Source: Verrucomicrobiia bacterium (GTDB lineage: Bacteria > Verrucomicrobiota > Verrucomicrobiia > Limisphaerales > JADLHS01). From it: DNA of 64,000 bases. Below are positions 42,811-51,394 of the stretch, in pieces. How positions within the stretch are numbered: position 1 is the first letter of the stretch; each line of letters opens with the position of its first letter. Under the pieces are notes generated by a model. That model was not told where the DNA came from. It worked only from the letters and a program-made list of their open reading frames with translations, and ran no database searches. Location of the stretch: NCBI GenBank assembly GCA_026125285.1, contig JAHCLO010000001.1:186001-250000 (forward strand), given 5' to 3'. The position numbers were made by a program, and so were the translations under genes.

Positions 42811-43452
42811 ATGAGTGAGTTCACGCAATGGTTGACGGCTTTCGAGCAGGGTGAAACCCGCGCGGCGGAGGAACTATTGCCCTTGATCTATGAGGAATTG
42901 CGCCGGCTCGCGGCGGCACAGTTTTCCCGTCTGCCTCCCGGCCAGACTTTGCAGGCCACCGCCCTCGTTCACGAGGCTTGGTTACGCTTGGTCGGGACGG
43001 AGGCGGATGCTTCCGAGTCCAAGTGGCAGGGGCGGCGTCATTTCTTCGCTGCCGCCGCCCGGGCCATGCGCAATATCATCGTTGAACGCGCCCGTCGCAA
43101 ACAGTGCCTCAAGCACGGCGGCCAACTCCAACGCGTGGACCTTGAAACCGCGCTGCTGGCCGATCCCATGCGCCCGGAGGAATTTCTCGCCTTGGATGAG
43201 GCGCTCGCCCAACTCGAAGCGTTTGATCCCGAGGCGGCGGCGTTGGTCAACGTGCGTTTCTTTGCCGGACTCACCCAGCAGCAGGCTGCCGATTTGCTGG
43301 GTCTGAGCAAACGCACCGCGGACCGCCTCTGGAGTTTTGCCCGGGCTTTCCTGCTGAAGGAACTCCAAACCCCGCGGCACCAGGGCGGTTCGGTTTTTTC
43401 TCAAAGCGTTGGCACAAACCGGACGGGAAAATCGGATGATAGGGTAGGATGA
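42811..43452 (+). CDS. ECF-type sigma factor (TIGR02999-like, kinase-linked)
   Basis: 213 residues from the ATG at 42811 with GGAGG upstream. Features: LPLIYEELRRLAAAQFSRLP, QATALVHEAWLRLV, FFAAAARAMRNIIVERARRK (region 2) and AALVNVRFFAGLTQQQAADL then LGLSKRTADRLWSFARAFLL (region 4 helix-turn-helix). This is the sigma type that precedes Ser/Thr kinases in Acidobacteria, Planctomycetes and Verrucomicrobia. The stop overlaps the kinase start as ATGA, so the two are translationally coupled. The 3' end also contains the 31-bp conserved element (43408). Confidence 0.9.
   Translation: MSEFTQWLTAFEQGETRAAEELLPLIYEELRRLAAAQFSRLPPGQTLQATALVHEAWLRLVGTEADASESKWQGRRHFFAAAARAMRNIIVERARRKQCLKHGGQLQRVDLETALLADPMRPEEFLALDEALAQLEAFDPEAAALVNVRFFAGLTQQQAADLLGLSKRTADRLWSFARAFLLKELQTPRHQGGSVFSQSVGTNRTGKSDDRVG
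43408..43438 (+). promoter_or_regulatory. 31-bp conserved upstream element, copy 1 (kinase/WD40 gene)
   Basis: GTTGGCACAAACC, then five variable bases, then GGAAAATCGGATG. The element overlaps the end of the sigma gene and ends 10 nt before the kinase ATG. A 27/31-identical copy is at 48586. It is a candidate ECF promoter or operator. Confidence 0.5.
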
Positions 43453-46400
43453 ACGCCGAACAAAAACGCCTGGCGCGCGAAATTTTCGCCGACGCCCTGG
43501 AAAAGGACGATTTGCGGGAACGCGCGGCCTTTGTCGCGCAAGCCTGCGGCGCGGACGCCGAGTTGCGCGAACTGGTGGAGGCGCTGCTCCAGGCCCATGA
43601 GGCGGGCGGCGAGTTGCCTGGGCAAGCCCTGTTGACCGCCTTCGAACAACCCCTCGGCGAAGCGCCAGACACGATGATCGGTCGCTACAAACTGCTGGAG
43701 CAAATTGGCGAGGGCGGCTTCGGCGTCGTCTTTATGGCGGAACAGACCGAGCCGGTGCATCGCAAGGTCGCCTTGAAGATCATCAAGGCGGGGATGGACA
43801 CCAAGGAGGTGATCGCCCGGTTCGAGGCGGAACGCCAAGCGCTGGCGCTGATGGACCATCCCAACATTGCCAAGATTCTTGATGCCGGCATCACGGGCGG
43901 TGGCGAATCTCAAATCTCAGATCTCAAATCTCAAATCCACCCCGGCCGCCCCTACTTCGTGATGGAACTGGTAAAAGGCATTCCGCTGACCGATTACTGC
44001 GACCAAACCCAACTGTCCACGCACGACCGCCTGCAACTGTTCCTGCAAGTGTGCCAGGCCGTGCAGCACGCGCACCAGAAAGGGATCATCCACCGCGACC
44101 TCAAACCCTCGAACATCCTGGTGACGGAGATAGATGGCAAGCCGGTGCCCAAGATCATTGACTTTGGGGTGGCCAAGGCGCTGGGGCAACGGTTGACGGA
44201 GCGGACGTTGTTTACGGCGTTTGCGCAGATGGTGGGCACGCCGGCCTACATGAGCCCGGAACAGGCGGCGTTAAGCGGGGTGGACATTGACACGCGCAGC
44301 GACATCTACGCGCTGGGGGTGTTGCTGTACGAATTGCTGACCGGGGTGACGCCGTTTGATCAGGAGACATTAAGCCGGTCGGCGCTGGATGAAGTGCGGC
44401 GGCAGATTCGGGAGGTGGAACCGCCGAAGCCTTCGACACGGCTGCGGACGCTGGGGGAGAAACTGACCGAAGTGGCGCAGCAACGGCAGACCGAACCGGC
44501 GACACTGACGCGGCTGGTGCAGGGAGATTTGGACTGGATTGTGATGAAGTGCCTGGAGAAAGACCGGGCGCGGCGGTACGAGACGGCCAGTGCGCTGGCG
44601 GAGGACCTGCGCCATCATCTCCAGCATGAGCCGGTGAAGGCAGGCCCGCCGGGGACGGTGTATCGCGCGCGGAAATTCGCGCGGCGGCATCGGATGGGGG
44701 TGGCGCTCGCGGGCAGCGTGACGCTGGCGCTGATTGCGGGTTTGATCGTCTCGCTGATTGGTTTTCGGGAGGCACGACAGGAGCGGGATCATGCAGTGGC
44801 AGCGGAAACAGAAGCGGAGAAGCAGCAGGCGCGAGCCGAGCAGATGGCCCTAAAAGAGGCCGTACAGCGGCAGCGCGCCGAACAACTGCTCCGCCGGATG
44901 GAAATCCAACAGGCCCAGGAATTGTTCGGCAGTGACAAAGCCAGCGAAGGACTGGCCAATCTGGCGCTGCTCGTCCGGCAAAATCCCAAGGACCTCGCGC
45001 TTACGGAATGGCTCGTGAACGAAATGACCCAGCGGTCTTTCCCGCTGCCGGTGCTGGAGACGTTGCTACACGACGACGATGTTTTCTTCGCTGAGTTCAG
45101 TCCGGATGCACGCAGGATTTTAACGGTCACCAGAAACAGTTCCGCGCGGCTTTGGAATGCACTCACTGGCGAGCCCTTGTTCGCCCCGATGCAGCATGAA
45201 CAGAATCTCGCGGATAAAAGTAAGTTTACCGGGGGGCTGTTCCCAATGTTCGCGGTGTTCAGCCCGGATGGGCTGCAAGTAGCCACCGGCGCCAGCGATA
45301 ACGCGGCGAGGATTTGGGACACCCACACCGGCCAGCCTCTGACGCCGCCGCTCGGTCACTCGAATTGGGTTACTGCCCTGGCTTTTAGCCCGGACGGCCG
45401 ATGGCTGGCGACCGGGTGTAAGGACGGCACCGTCAGGCTCTGGAACAGCACCAATGGCCAACCGGCGGCGGTAACAAAACCACATTCCGAGTGGGTGAAC
45501 TTCATTGAGTTTAGTCCCGACGGAAAGCGGTTGCTCACCGGCTCGGACGACAGCACTGCCCGAGTCTGGGACGTCGCCTCGGGCTTGCCCAAGGGACAAC
45601 CGATGCCGCATGGCAGTTCAGTGAAGCACGGCTCGTTCAGTTTCGATGGCAGGAGGGTCGCAACCGCCTCGGCAGATAAAACGGCGCGACTCTGGGATGC
45701 GCAAACCGGCGCCCCTCTGGGTCCGCCATTGCGCCACGAAGCCATCGTTGTGACCGCGAATTTCAGTCCCGATGGCACCCGGCTCGCGACCGCGTCCTTC
45801 GACCACACGGGACGGCTGTGGGATGGTTTCACCGGCCAGCCGCTGGCCAAACCCCTCCGTCACAATTCGTTCGTGCGTTCGGCCCGGTTTAGCCCGGAGG
45901 GCGAACGGGTTGTCACTGCGTCCAGTGACGGCACCGCCCGCGTTTGGGATGCCGCCACCGGTGAACCGCTCGGTGAACCCATGACCCACCACGGTGCGGT
46001 TTGGCGCGCCGAATTCAGTCCGGACGGCCGGCGCGTGGTCACCGCCTCGACTGACTGCACGGTGCAGGCATGGGACGTGCAAGCCGGACAGCCACTGCAT
46101 CACTGGTTCGAGGATGCTGCGGCGTTTCGTCAAGCAGCGTGGAGCCCCGACGGTCAACGGGTCTTGACCATCTCAACCGCCATCAGGATGTGGGATGCGC
46201 TCAGTTCCTCGCTCCTGCCCAGCCCAATCCAGTACAGGTGCGGCCCCGGCGGAATGACCGGCCGGTTTAGTCCGGATGGAACCCGGTTCGTAACCGCCAG
46301 CACCGATGGCACGGCGCGCATCTGGCGCGTGGCGGACGGCGGGTTGGCCGCCCGACCAGTGAAGCATTTGGCTGCCGTGCATACGGCTGAGTTCAGCCCG

Positions 46401-48437
46401 GACAGCCTCCGTATCGTTACGGCTTCGGACGACGGCACGGCCCGGGTTTGGGATGCCCGCACCGGTGAGCCGTTGGGACCGGCTATGTCGCACAGCGGCG
46501 CCGTGTTGAGCGCGCGGTTCAGTCCCAATGGGCGGCAGGTACTCACCGCAGGGGCCTCGGCCCAAGCCTGCCTCTGGGACTGGCAGACCGGCCAGCCGCT
46601 CGCACCGCCATTGTCGCATCCCGCATCCGTCATGTTTGCCGATTTCAGTCCCGATGGACGCTGGGCGCTCACGATTTGCACTGACCACGCGGTGCGCGTC
46701 TGGTCCTTGCCGGACGGTCACTTGCTCGGAACACCGATCCGTCATCAGGCTCGCGTTGCTTCGGCTTCTTTCAGCCCGGATGGCCGATGGATCGTGACGG
46801 GCTCCATAGATTATTCGGCGCGGGTATGGGAAGCGCGGAGCGGCACGCCGGTTTCCGAGCCCCTTTGGCACGCTGCCGCCATCGTTGCCGCAGAGTTCAG
46901 TCCGGACGGTCGCTTCGTCCTCACCGCCTCGGACGATCGTACCGCCCGGCTGTGGGACGCCGCCACCGGGCTGCCCATCCACGCCTTCCGTCACAATCAG
47001 CGACTTTCCTCCGCGCACTTCAGCCCGGACGGCGGCCGGATCCTCACAGTACCGCTCGACCGCACATGCCAGATTGGGGAAATCGTTCGCGTCCCAAGGC
47101 CAGCGCCAGAGTGGCTGCCAGACCTCGCTGAAGCCGTCGCGGGCCAGCGCATTACCTCCAACCGAATTCTTGAAGATGTGCCCGCCGGCTCCTTTCTCCA
47201 GTGGCGTCGGAAGATCGCCCAGTTGCCTGACACAGATGCTCTTTCTCAGTGGGCCAAATGGTTCTGCGCCGATCGTTTTTCCCGATCCGCTTCACCCTCG
47301 AGTTCTCGGGACCGAGCAACATTCGTTCAACACCTAGTCAAGAAGTCTTACAGCAGTTGGGATCCGGAACAGGCGCTCGGAAACCTCCGTGCGGCGTTAA
47401 AGCTGGACCCACTAAACCCTGATGCCTACGCGGCTTGGGTGTTCCAGGTAACGTCGAGTGGCCGCACGAACACGCCAAAGCAACTGGCGCAATTGGATTG
47501 GCAGACCCGAAGGTTCGCGGCGCTTTCGACCGACGAATACCGCGCCGGCATGAGTCGGGCTGAGTATCTGGCAGAAACGGGTGATTTTGAAGGCGCCCTG
47601 GCCTTGATGGAAACAGCAGCCAGCCACCTGACCGATCCACCGAATGTTGATTACTGGATAGCCCGCGCCAAGGTGTTGGAACGCGCTGGACGCAACGAGC
47701 AGGCACTCGGCGACTACAACCAGGCAGTCGAAGCGCTTGAGGCGGTCGCTCAAGGTGTTTGGCAGTACGACGCCCGGTGGCAGCGTTATCGCTTCCTTTG
47801 TCAGCAGGGACGCTATACCGAGGCGCAAGCCGATCGGCTGAAATTGATGCACATCCCGCCTCGTGACCCGCGGACTCCCGTGGAACTGATTGACCTCTCG
47901 CCATTCTACAATGCCAGTCTGACGGGCCACTGGCTGGCAGAGGACCTATACCGGGCGGATTTGCGCCCGCTGCCAAAGGGACTCGTCAACTTGGACGGCG
48001 TATCCTTTGACGTCCGCGCCCTGATTCAATTGCGCGACACCAACACCATGAACCCGCATTTGCGACTGAATCCTTTCCCAGGCTTCATACCTTTGTCCCG
48101 CACCTGCCGCCAGCTTCACTTCCTGCATGCAGCGGACCTGCCGGACGCTCCCGGCCAGGAGATTGGTTGCTACGTAATCCGTTATGGCGGCGGCGAAACC
48201 GAGCGAATTCCGATCATCTATGGCAAAGCCGTTTCATCCTGGCTGCTCGATTCGCCCGAGCCAGGCGCGCCTAAACCAGCCTGGCAATCTTTGTGGCTTC
48301 CCGGCGTAACATTGCAGCTCTATCACACGATCTGGACCAACTCCCACCCTGATCGCCGGATCGAGAGCCTGGGCTTCGCGGCTTCTGCCAATGCCAAAGC
48401 CGCCCCCTTCCTGGTCGCGCTGACCGTCGAGCCCTGA
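43449..48437 (+). CDS. giant membrane Ser/Thr kinase with WD40 propellers and TPR-like tail
   Basis: 1662 residues. Kinase domain about 79-390: GEGGFGVV (87-94), VALKII (K110), HRDLKPSN (215-222), DFG (238-240), GTPAYMSPEQ. In the N-lobe, 13-16 extra residues (SQISDLKSQIHP) come from an ATCTCAAATC-type repeat. TM helix about 417-438, then a coiled-coil stretch (RQERDHAVAAETEAEKQQAR) and from about 540 to 1215 some 14 WD40 blades (FSPDGRRVVTASTD, ARVWDARTGEPLGPA), enough for two propellers. TPR-like helices (about 1310-1460) and a C-terminal beta domain end the protein. It is coupled to the ECF factor in front. WD40 parts on the far side of the membrane probably sense or bind partners. Confidence 0.92.
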   Translation: MNAEQKRLAREIFADALEKDDLRERAAFVAQACGADAELRELVEALLQAHEAGGELPGQALLTAFEQPLGEAPDTMIGRYKLLEQIGEGGFGVVFMAEQTEPVHRKVALKIIKAGMDTKEVIARFEAERQALALMDHPNIAKILDAGITGGGESQISDLKSQIHPGRPYFVMELVKGIPLTDYCDQTQLSTHDRLQLFLQVCQAVQHAHQKGIIHRDLKPSNILVTEIDGKPVPKIIDFGVAKALGQRLTERTLFTAFAQMVGTPAYMSPEQAALSGVDIDTRSDIYALGVLLYELLTGVTPFDQETLSRSALDEVRRQIREVEPPKPSTRLRTLGEKLTEVAQQRQTEPATLTRLVQGDLDWIVMKCLEKDRARRYETASALAEDLRHHLQHEPVKAGPPGTVYRARKFARRHRMGVALAGSVTLALIAGLIVSLIGFREARQERDHAVAAETEAEKQQARAEQMALKEAVQRQRAEQLLRRMEIQQAQELFGSDKASEGLANLALLVRQNPKDLALTEWLVNEMTQRSFPLPVLETLLHDDDVFFAEFSPDARRILTVTRNSSARLWNALTGEPLFAPMQHEQNLADKSKFTGGLFPMFAVFSPDGLQVATGASDNAARIWDTHTGQPLTPPLGHSNWVTALAFSPDGRWLATGCKDGTVRLWNSTNGQPAAVTKPHSEWVNFIEFSPDGKRLLTGSDDSTARVWDVASGLPKGQPMPHGSSVKHGSFSFDGRRVATASADKTARLWDAQTGAPLGPPLRHEAIVVTANFSPDGTRLATASFDHTGRLWDGFTGQPLAKPLRHNSFVRSARFSPEGERVVTASSDGTARVWDAATGEPLGEPMTHHGAVWRAEFSPDGRRVVTASTDCTVQAWDVQAGQPLHHWFEDAAAFRQAAWSPDGQRVLTISTAIRMWDALSSSLLPSPIQYRCGPGGMTGRFSPDGTRFVTASTDGTARIWRVADGGLAARPVKHLAAVHTAEFSPDSLRIVTASDDGTARVWDARTGEPLGPAMSHSGAVLSARFSPNGRQVLTAGASAQACLWDWQTGQPLAPPLSHPASVMFADFSPDGRWALTICTDHAVRVWSLPDGHLLGTPIRHQARVASASFSPDGRWIVTGSIDYSARVWEARSGTPVSEPLWHAAAIVAAEFSPDGRFVLTASDDRTARLWDAATGLPIHAFRHNQRLSSAHFSPDGGRILTVPLDRTCQIGEIVRVPRPAPEWLPDLAEAVAGQRITSNRILEDVPAGSFLQWRRKIAQLPDTDALSQWAKWFCADRFSRSASPSSSRDRATFVQHLVKKSYSSWDPEQALGNLRAALKLDPLNPDAYAAWVFQVTSSGRTNTPKQLAQLDWQTRRFAALSTDEYRAGMSRAEYLAETGDFEGALALMETAASHLTDPPNVDYWIARAKVLERAGRNEQALGDYNQAVEALEAVAQGVWQYDARWQRYRFLCQQGRYTEAQADRLKLMHIPPRDPRTPVELIDLSPFYNASLTGHWLAEDLYRADLRPLPKGLVNLDGVSFDVRALIQLRDTNTMNPHLRLNPFPGFIPLSRTCRQLHFLHAADLPDAPGQEIGCYVIRYGGGETERIPIIYGKAVSSWLLDSPEPGAPKPAWQSLWLPGVTLQLYHTIWTNSHPDRRIESLGFAASANAKAAPFLVALTVEP

Positions 48438-48789
48438 ATCCCGCGGACGTTTGATCCGTGGTCTGTCCTCTCGTCCTCACACGTTTCCGCTTTCTGCTTC
48501 TAAACCGTCTTTCGCGGGATTTCGCCATCCACTTAGCTCCTTGTCGATTTGTCCATTCCGCTGGCTAAAAAAGATTTTCAAAAAAGTTGGCACAAACCAC
48601 CCCGGAAAATCGGATGTCACAATGAGGGACCAGTGTGGGCGTGACCGACGCTGTCTGGATGAACCGACGGGTGGTGCGTCAGAGCGGCCCGAACCGGGTT
48701 CGGATTTGATAAACAGAACTAACCGCCTGCGAACGCAGCGAATTGTCAATGCATTAACAGGCAACAGCGAAAGGACCGGTGTGAGAACA
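48438..48789. other. intergenic region with conserved element
   Basis: The only clear signal is the 31-bp element at 48586. A frame through it gives peptide VGTNHPGKSD, close to the sigma C-terminus VGTNRTGKSD. That could be a relic of a sigma gene end or simply reflect conserved promoter DNA. GTTTCCGCTTTCTGCTTC near 48483 is a repeat phrase also seen, reversed, near 57500. Confidence 0.5.
48586..48616 (+). promoter_or_regulatory. 31-bp conserved upstream element, copy 2 (HAF gene)
   Basis: GTTGGCACAAACC, five variable bases, GGAAAATCGGATG. It lies 5 nt before an ATG at 48622 and 173 nt before the chosen HAF start. Confidence 0.5.
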
Positions 48790-49977
48790 ATGAAACATGG
48801 CAATGACGGGCGAGCATGGTGGGTGTATGCGGCGGGGGGGCTTCTGGCGCTGACGCTCACGCATCCCGCAAGTGAGCCTTATGAGTTGCACGTATTAGAT
48901 GGGTTGGCGGGGCGGTCAGGCAAAGCGTTGGCCATCAATGCCGCCGACCAGGTGTTAATTGAGGCGAATTCCGCCGACGGGCAGAAATGTGCGCTCCTGT
49001 GGTCGGCACAGGGCGGACTGTTGGAGTTAGGGACATTGGGCGGCCCGTCGAGTCGCGCGATTGCCATTAACGACCTTGGCCAGGTGATCGGAGGCTCGTT
49101 TACGGCACAGGAAGAATGGCACGCATTTCTTTGGTGTCCCGAAACCGGGATGCGCGACTTGGGTACGTGCGGTGGTGAAGGTAGTCAGGCATGGGCGCTG
49201 AACAACTGCGGCGCGGTCCTTGGCCAATCCACTGCTGTCGGGAGACAAGCCCGGGCATTTCGTTGGAGCGAAGCCCTGGGCATCAAGCAAATCGGCGACT
49301 TGGGTGGAGGCGTCAGTTTGGGCATCGCCCTTAACGATGCGGGTGGAGTTGCCGGCATTTCTGTTGATCATGGAGGGTTCCTCCGCGCCTTCTATTGTGG
49401 AGGAAAAGGTCGCCTCACGGGAATCTGTCCAGAAGGACAATGGAGCGCGGCTTATGCGCTCAATGCCGAGGGCAAGGTTGCCGGTCGGTATCTGCGGGAG
49501 GGTGGCGGTGTTCAGGTCTTCTCCTGGACGGAGCGTGAGGGACTGAGGGAAGTCGAGCAGGCCGGCGCCTTATCGGCAATGCCCAAAGCCATCTGTAATC
49601 AAGGCCAAATCGTTGGCGCAATCGAGTTTCACCCGGATGAGTGGCGGGCATGCCTGTGGGATACGTCGGGCAAACTCGTGCTGCCACCGCATATGGAAGG
49701 CGTGGCGCATAGCACTGCGACTGGGATCAATGATCAAGGCATCGTAATCGGCCAAGCCAAGTTGAAGACCGGCGAGCAACGTTCGTTTGTTTGGAGTATC
49801 GGCGCCGGGCTGTCATGGCTGCCGACTGCAAGTGATGGCAGCAACAACACAGCCACTGCCATCAATGCCAAAGGGACCATCGCCGGACACGTGGGAAGCC
49901 CGCCCAAAACCCAACCCTGCATCTGGCGACGGCCAGTTAACAAGGCAGAGGCAGTGGACAGTCTCGTCACTAGATAA
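48790..49977 (+). CDS. exported HAF-repeat protein
   Basis: 395 residues from the ATG at 48790; an in-frame ATG at 48622 would add 56 polar residues before the signal. Signal WWVYAAGGLLALTLTHPA. Then about seven HAF-type units: LLELGTLGGPSSRAIAINDL then GQVIG, MRDLGTCGGEGSQAWALNNC, IKQIGDLGGGVSLGIALNDA, TATGINDQGIVIGQ. HAF repeats form a beta-propeller-like extracellular domain of unknown role. Position and the shared 31-bp element suggest control by the ECF factor at 42.8 kb. Confidence 0.85.
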   Translation: MKHGNDGRAWWVYAAGGLLALTLTHPASEPYELHVLDGLAGRSGKALAINAADQVLIEANSADGQKCALLWSAQGGLLELGTLGGPSSRAIAINDLGQVIGGSFTAQEEWHAFLWCPETGMRDLGTCGGEGSQAWALNNCGAVLGQSTAVGRQARAFRWSEALGIKQIGDLGGGVSLGIALNDAGGVAGISVDHGGFLRAFYCGGKGRLTGICPEGQWSAAYALNAEGKVAGRYLREGGGVQVFSWTEREGLREVEQAGALSAMPKAICNQGQIVGAIEFHPDEWRACLWDTSGKLVLPPHMEGVAHSTATGINDQGIVIGQAKLKTGEQRSFVWSIGAGLSWLPTASDGSNNTATAINAKGTIAGHVGSPPKTQPCIWRRPVNKAEAVDSLVTR

Positions 49978-50170
49978 GATGGACGAGATTCCGAGACATT
50001 TGAACCGTTCACTATTCTGCATCAACGATCAATAAGCGGCTCATGCAATCTCAGAACGGCAAGAAACTGGAGGCAGCATTGTATCGTCCGGGCTGTCCTC
50101 CGCCGCCTGGTCGGCGCATGGGAGTGCGGCACGTTCGGGTGGACAGATCAATAGATAGAAAGGCAAGACT

Positions 50171-51277
50171 ATGAAAACAACCATCCTTTCAACCGGCAAA
50201 GTCCTGGGGCACGCGGCGCCCCAAAGCGTTCCTGCTTCGGCGGTGGACCGGCCAAACCAGACATCACCGCAGTCAACCGTGAAAACTTTGGCGGGTTCTC
50301 CCGCTGCAACCTCAACCCGCCATCGGGCGGTTTGGGTCATCGCAACCTTGTTGGTGGCCCTGCTACTGGCTGCCAGTCTGGCGGTGAGAATAGGCCCACC
50401 GTATCGCACCGCCGCCGTGGCCTCCTACAGTACCCGGTTGGCCGCTCTCGATGCGAAGCTTTCACGGGAACTGACCCAGCAACTGCGCGCCGCAGGTCTG
50501 GAATTCGGCACGGCCCTGGTCAGCGTAGAACCGCCGGCCTGCAAGCGGGCAGTGTGTCTGATTAAATCCCTGCGGCGGGACAACCTCATCCTGCCTCCTC
50601 TCGAACTCGCGGTGCATCATGGCGGCGATGGGGTCTGGACCTTCAACGGCACGGGCGAGCTGGCGTCGCTTCAGTTTTCGGTGGATGCAAAGGAGGAGAT
50701 GCTACAATTGGCGGCGAGTGCTCCTCCCGATTTCGGGCAGCTACCGCTGAGGGTTCTGACAACTGAGTCTCTTGCATCGGCGACCAGATTGCCCCAAGGC
50801 CAGGAACTGGAGGCTCGCTTGCCGGTGTCCCATGAAAAGGGCTGCGTACGATGGCTCGACTTCGAGACTGGTCAGTGCCTGACCGAGCCAGACTACGATC
50901 ACCTGGTCGGCCCGATCACTTCCCGGGATTGGCTGCGCACCCAGGGGCCGGATCTGATCGTGGTAAGCTACCCGAACGGCACCCAGTGGTTGTTCACGCG
51001 GCGCGTGGTGTTCATCCCCGTGGCCGACCAATGGTGGGAACAGGCGACGGCGGAGGCAATTCTTGCCCAACCTGCAATTCACGCGCCCCCCCACCCCGGT
51101 CGCCAGTCTTGGCAACTTAACGGTAGTCGAACCAACACTTTTGTCTTTCGAACTGAAGCCGGCACCTGCGGCATCGTGCGCTTGCCGGAATTCAACCCAA
51201 CCGCACCGGTATTCACTATTCGCTATAAGCTGGTCGCCCCAGATATGAGTGCCTCAACTGAAACAGAGGCGTTGTAA
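50171..51277 (+). CDS. single-pass membrane protein of unknown function
   Basis: 368 residues. A polar N-terminus of about 55 residues precedes a TM helix (AVWVIATLLVALLLAASLAV) and a mixed alpha/beta outer part (YSTRLAALDAKLSRELTQQL, HHGGDGVWTFNGTGELASLQ, WLDFETGQCL). A GATAGAAAGGCAAG context before the ATG offers a ribosome site. Not recognised. It lies between the HAF and subtilase genes on the same strand, 194 nt and 118 nt away, so it may belong to the same secreted or regulated set. Confidence 0.65.
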   Translation: MKTTILSTGKVLGHAAPQSVPASAVDRPNQTSPQSTVKTLAGSPAATSTRHRAVWVIATLLVALLLAASLAVRIGPPYRTAAVASYSTRLAALDAKLSRELTQQLRAAGLEFGTALVSVEPPACKRAVCLIKSLRRDNLILPPLELAVHHGGDGVWTFNGTGELASLQFSVDAKEEMLQLAASAPPDFGQLPLRVLTTESLASATRLPQGQELEARLPVSHEKGCVRWLDFETGQCLTEPDYDHLVGPITSRDWLRTQGPDLIVVSYPNGTQWLFTRRVVFIPVADQWWEQATAEAILAQPAIHAPPHPGRQSWQLNGSRTNTFVFRTEAGTCGIVRLPEFNPTAPVFTIRYKLVAPDMSASTETEAL

Positions 51278-51394
51278 CGGAGCATCCTCTCACTGCCAAT
51301 GAGCATTGCGGGCAGCGAACCATGTGCCCGTTTGCCCGGACACGAAGACACTTTATCAAACAAACGAAGCAACAACCAAAAACAGGAAAGAACA

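Noticed and set aside
43408..43438. Sigma54 promoter suggested by TGGCAC
   Set aside because: The required TTGC-type -12 box five bases later is absent in both copies.
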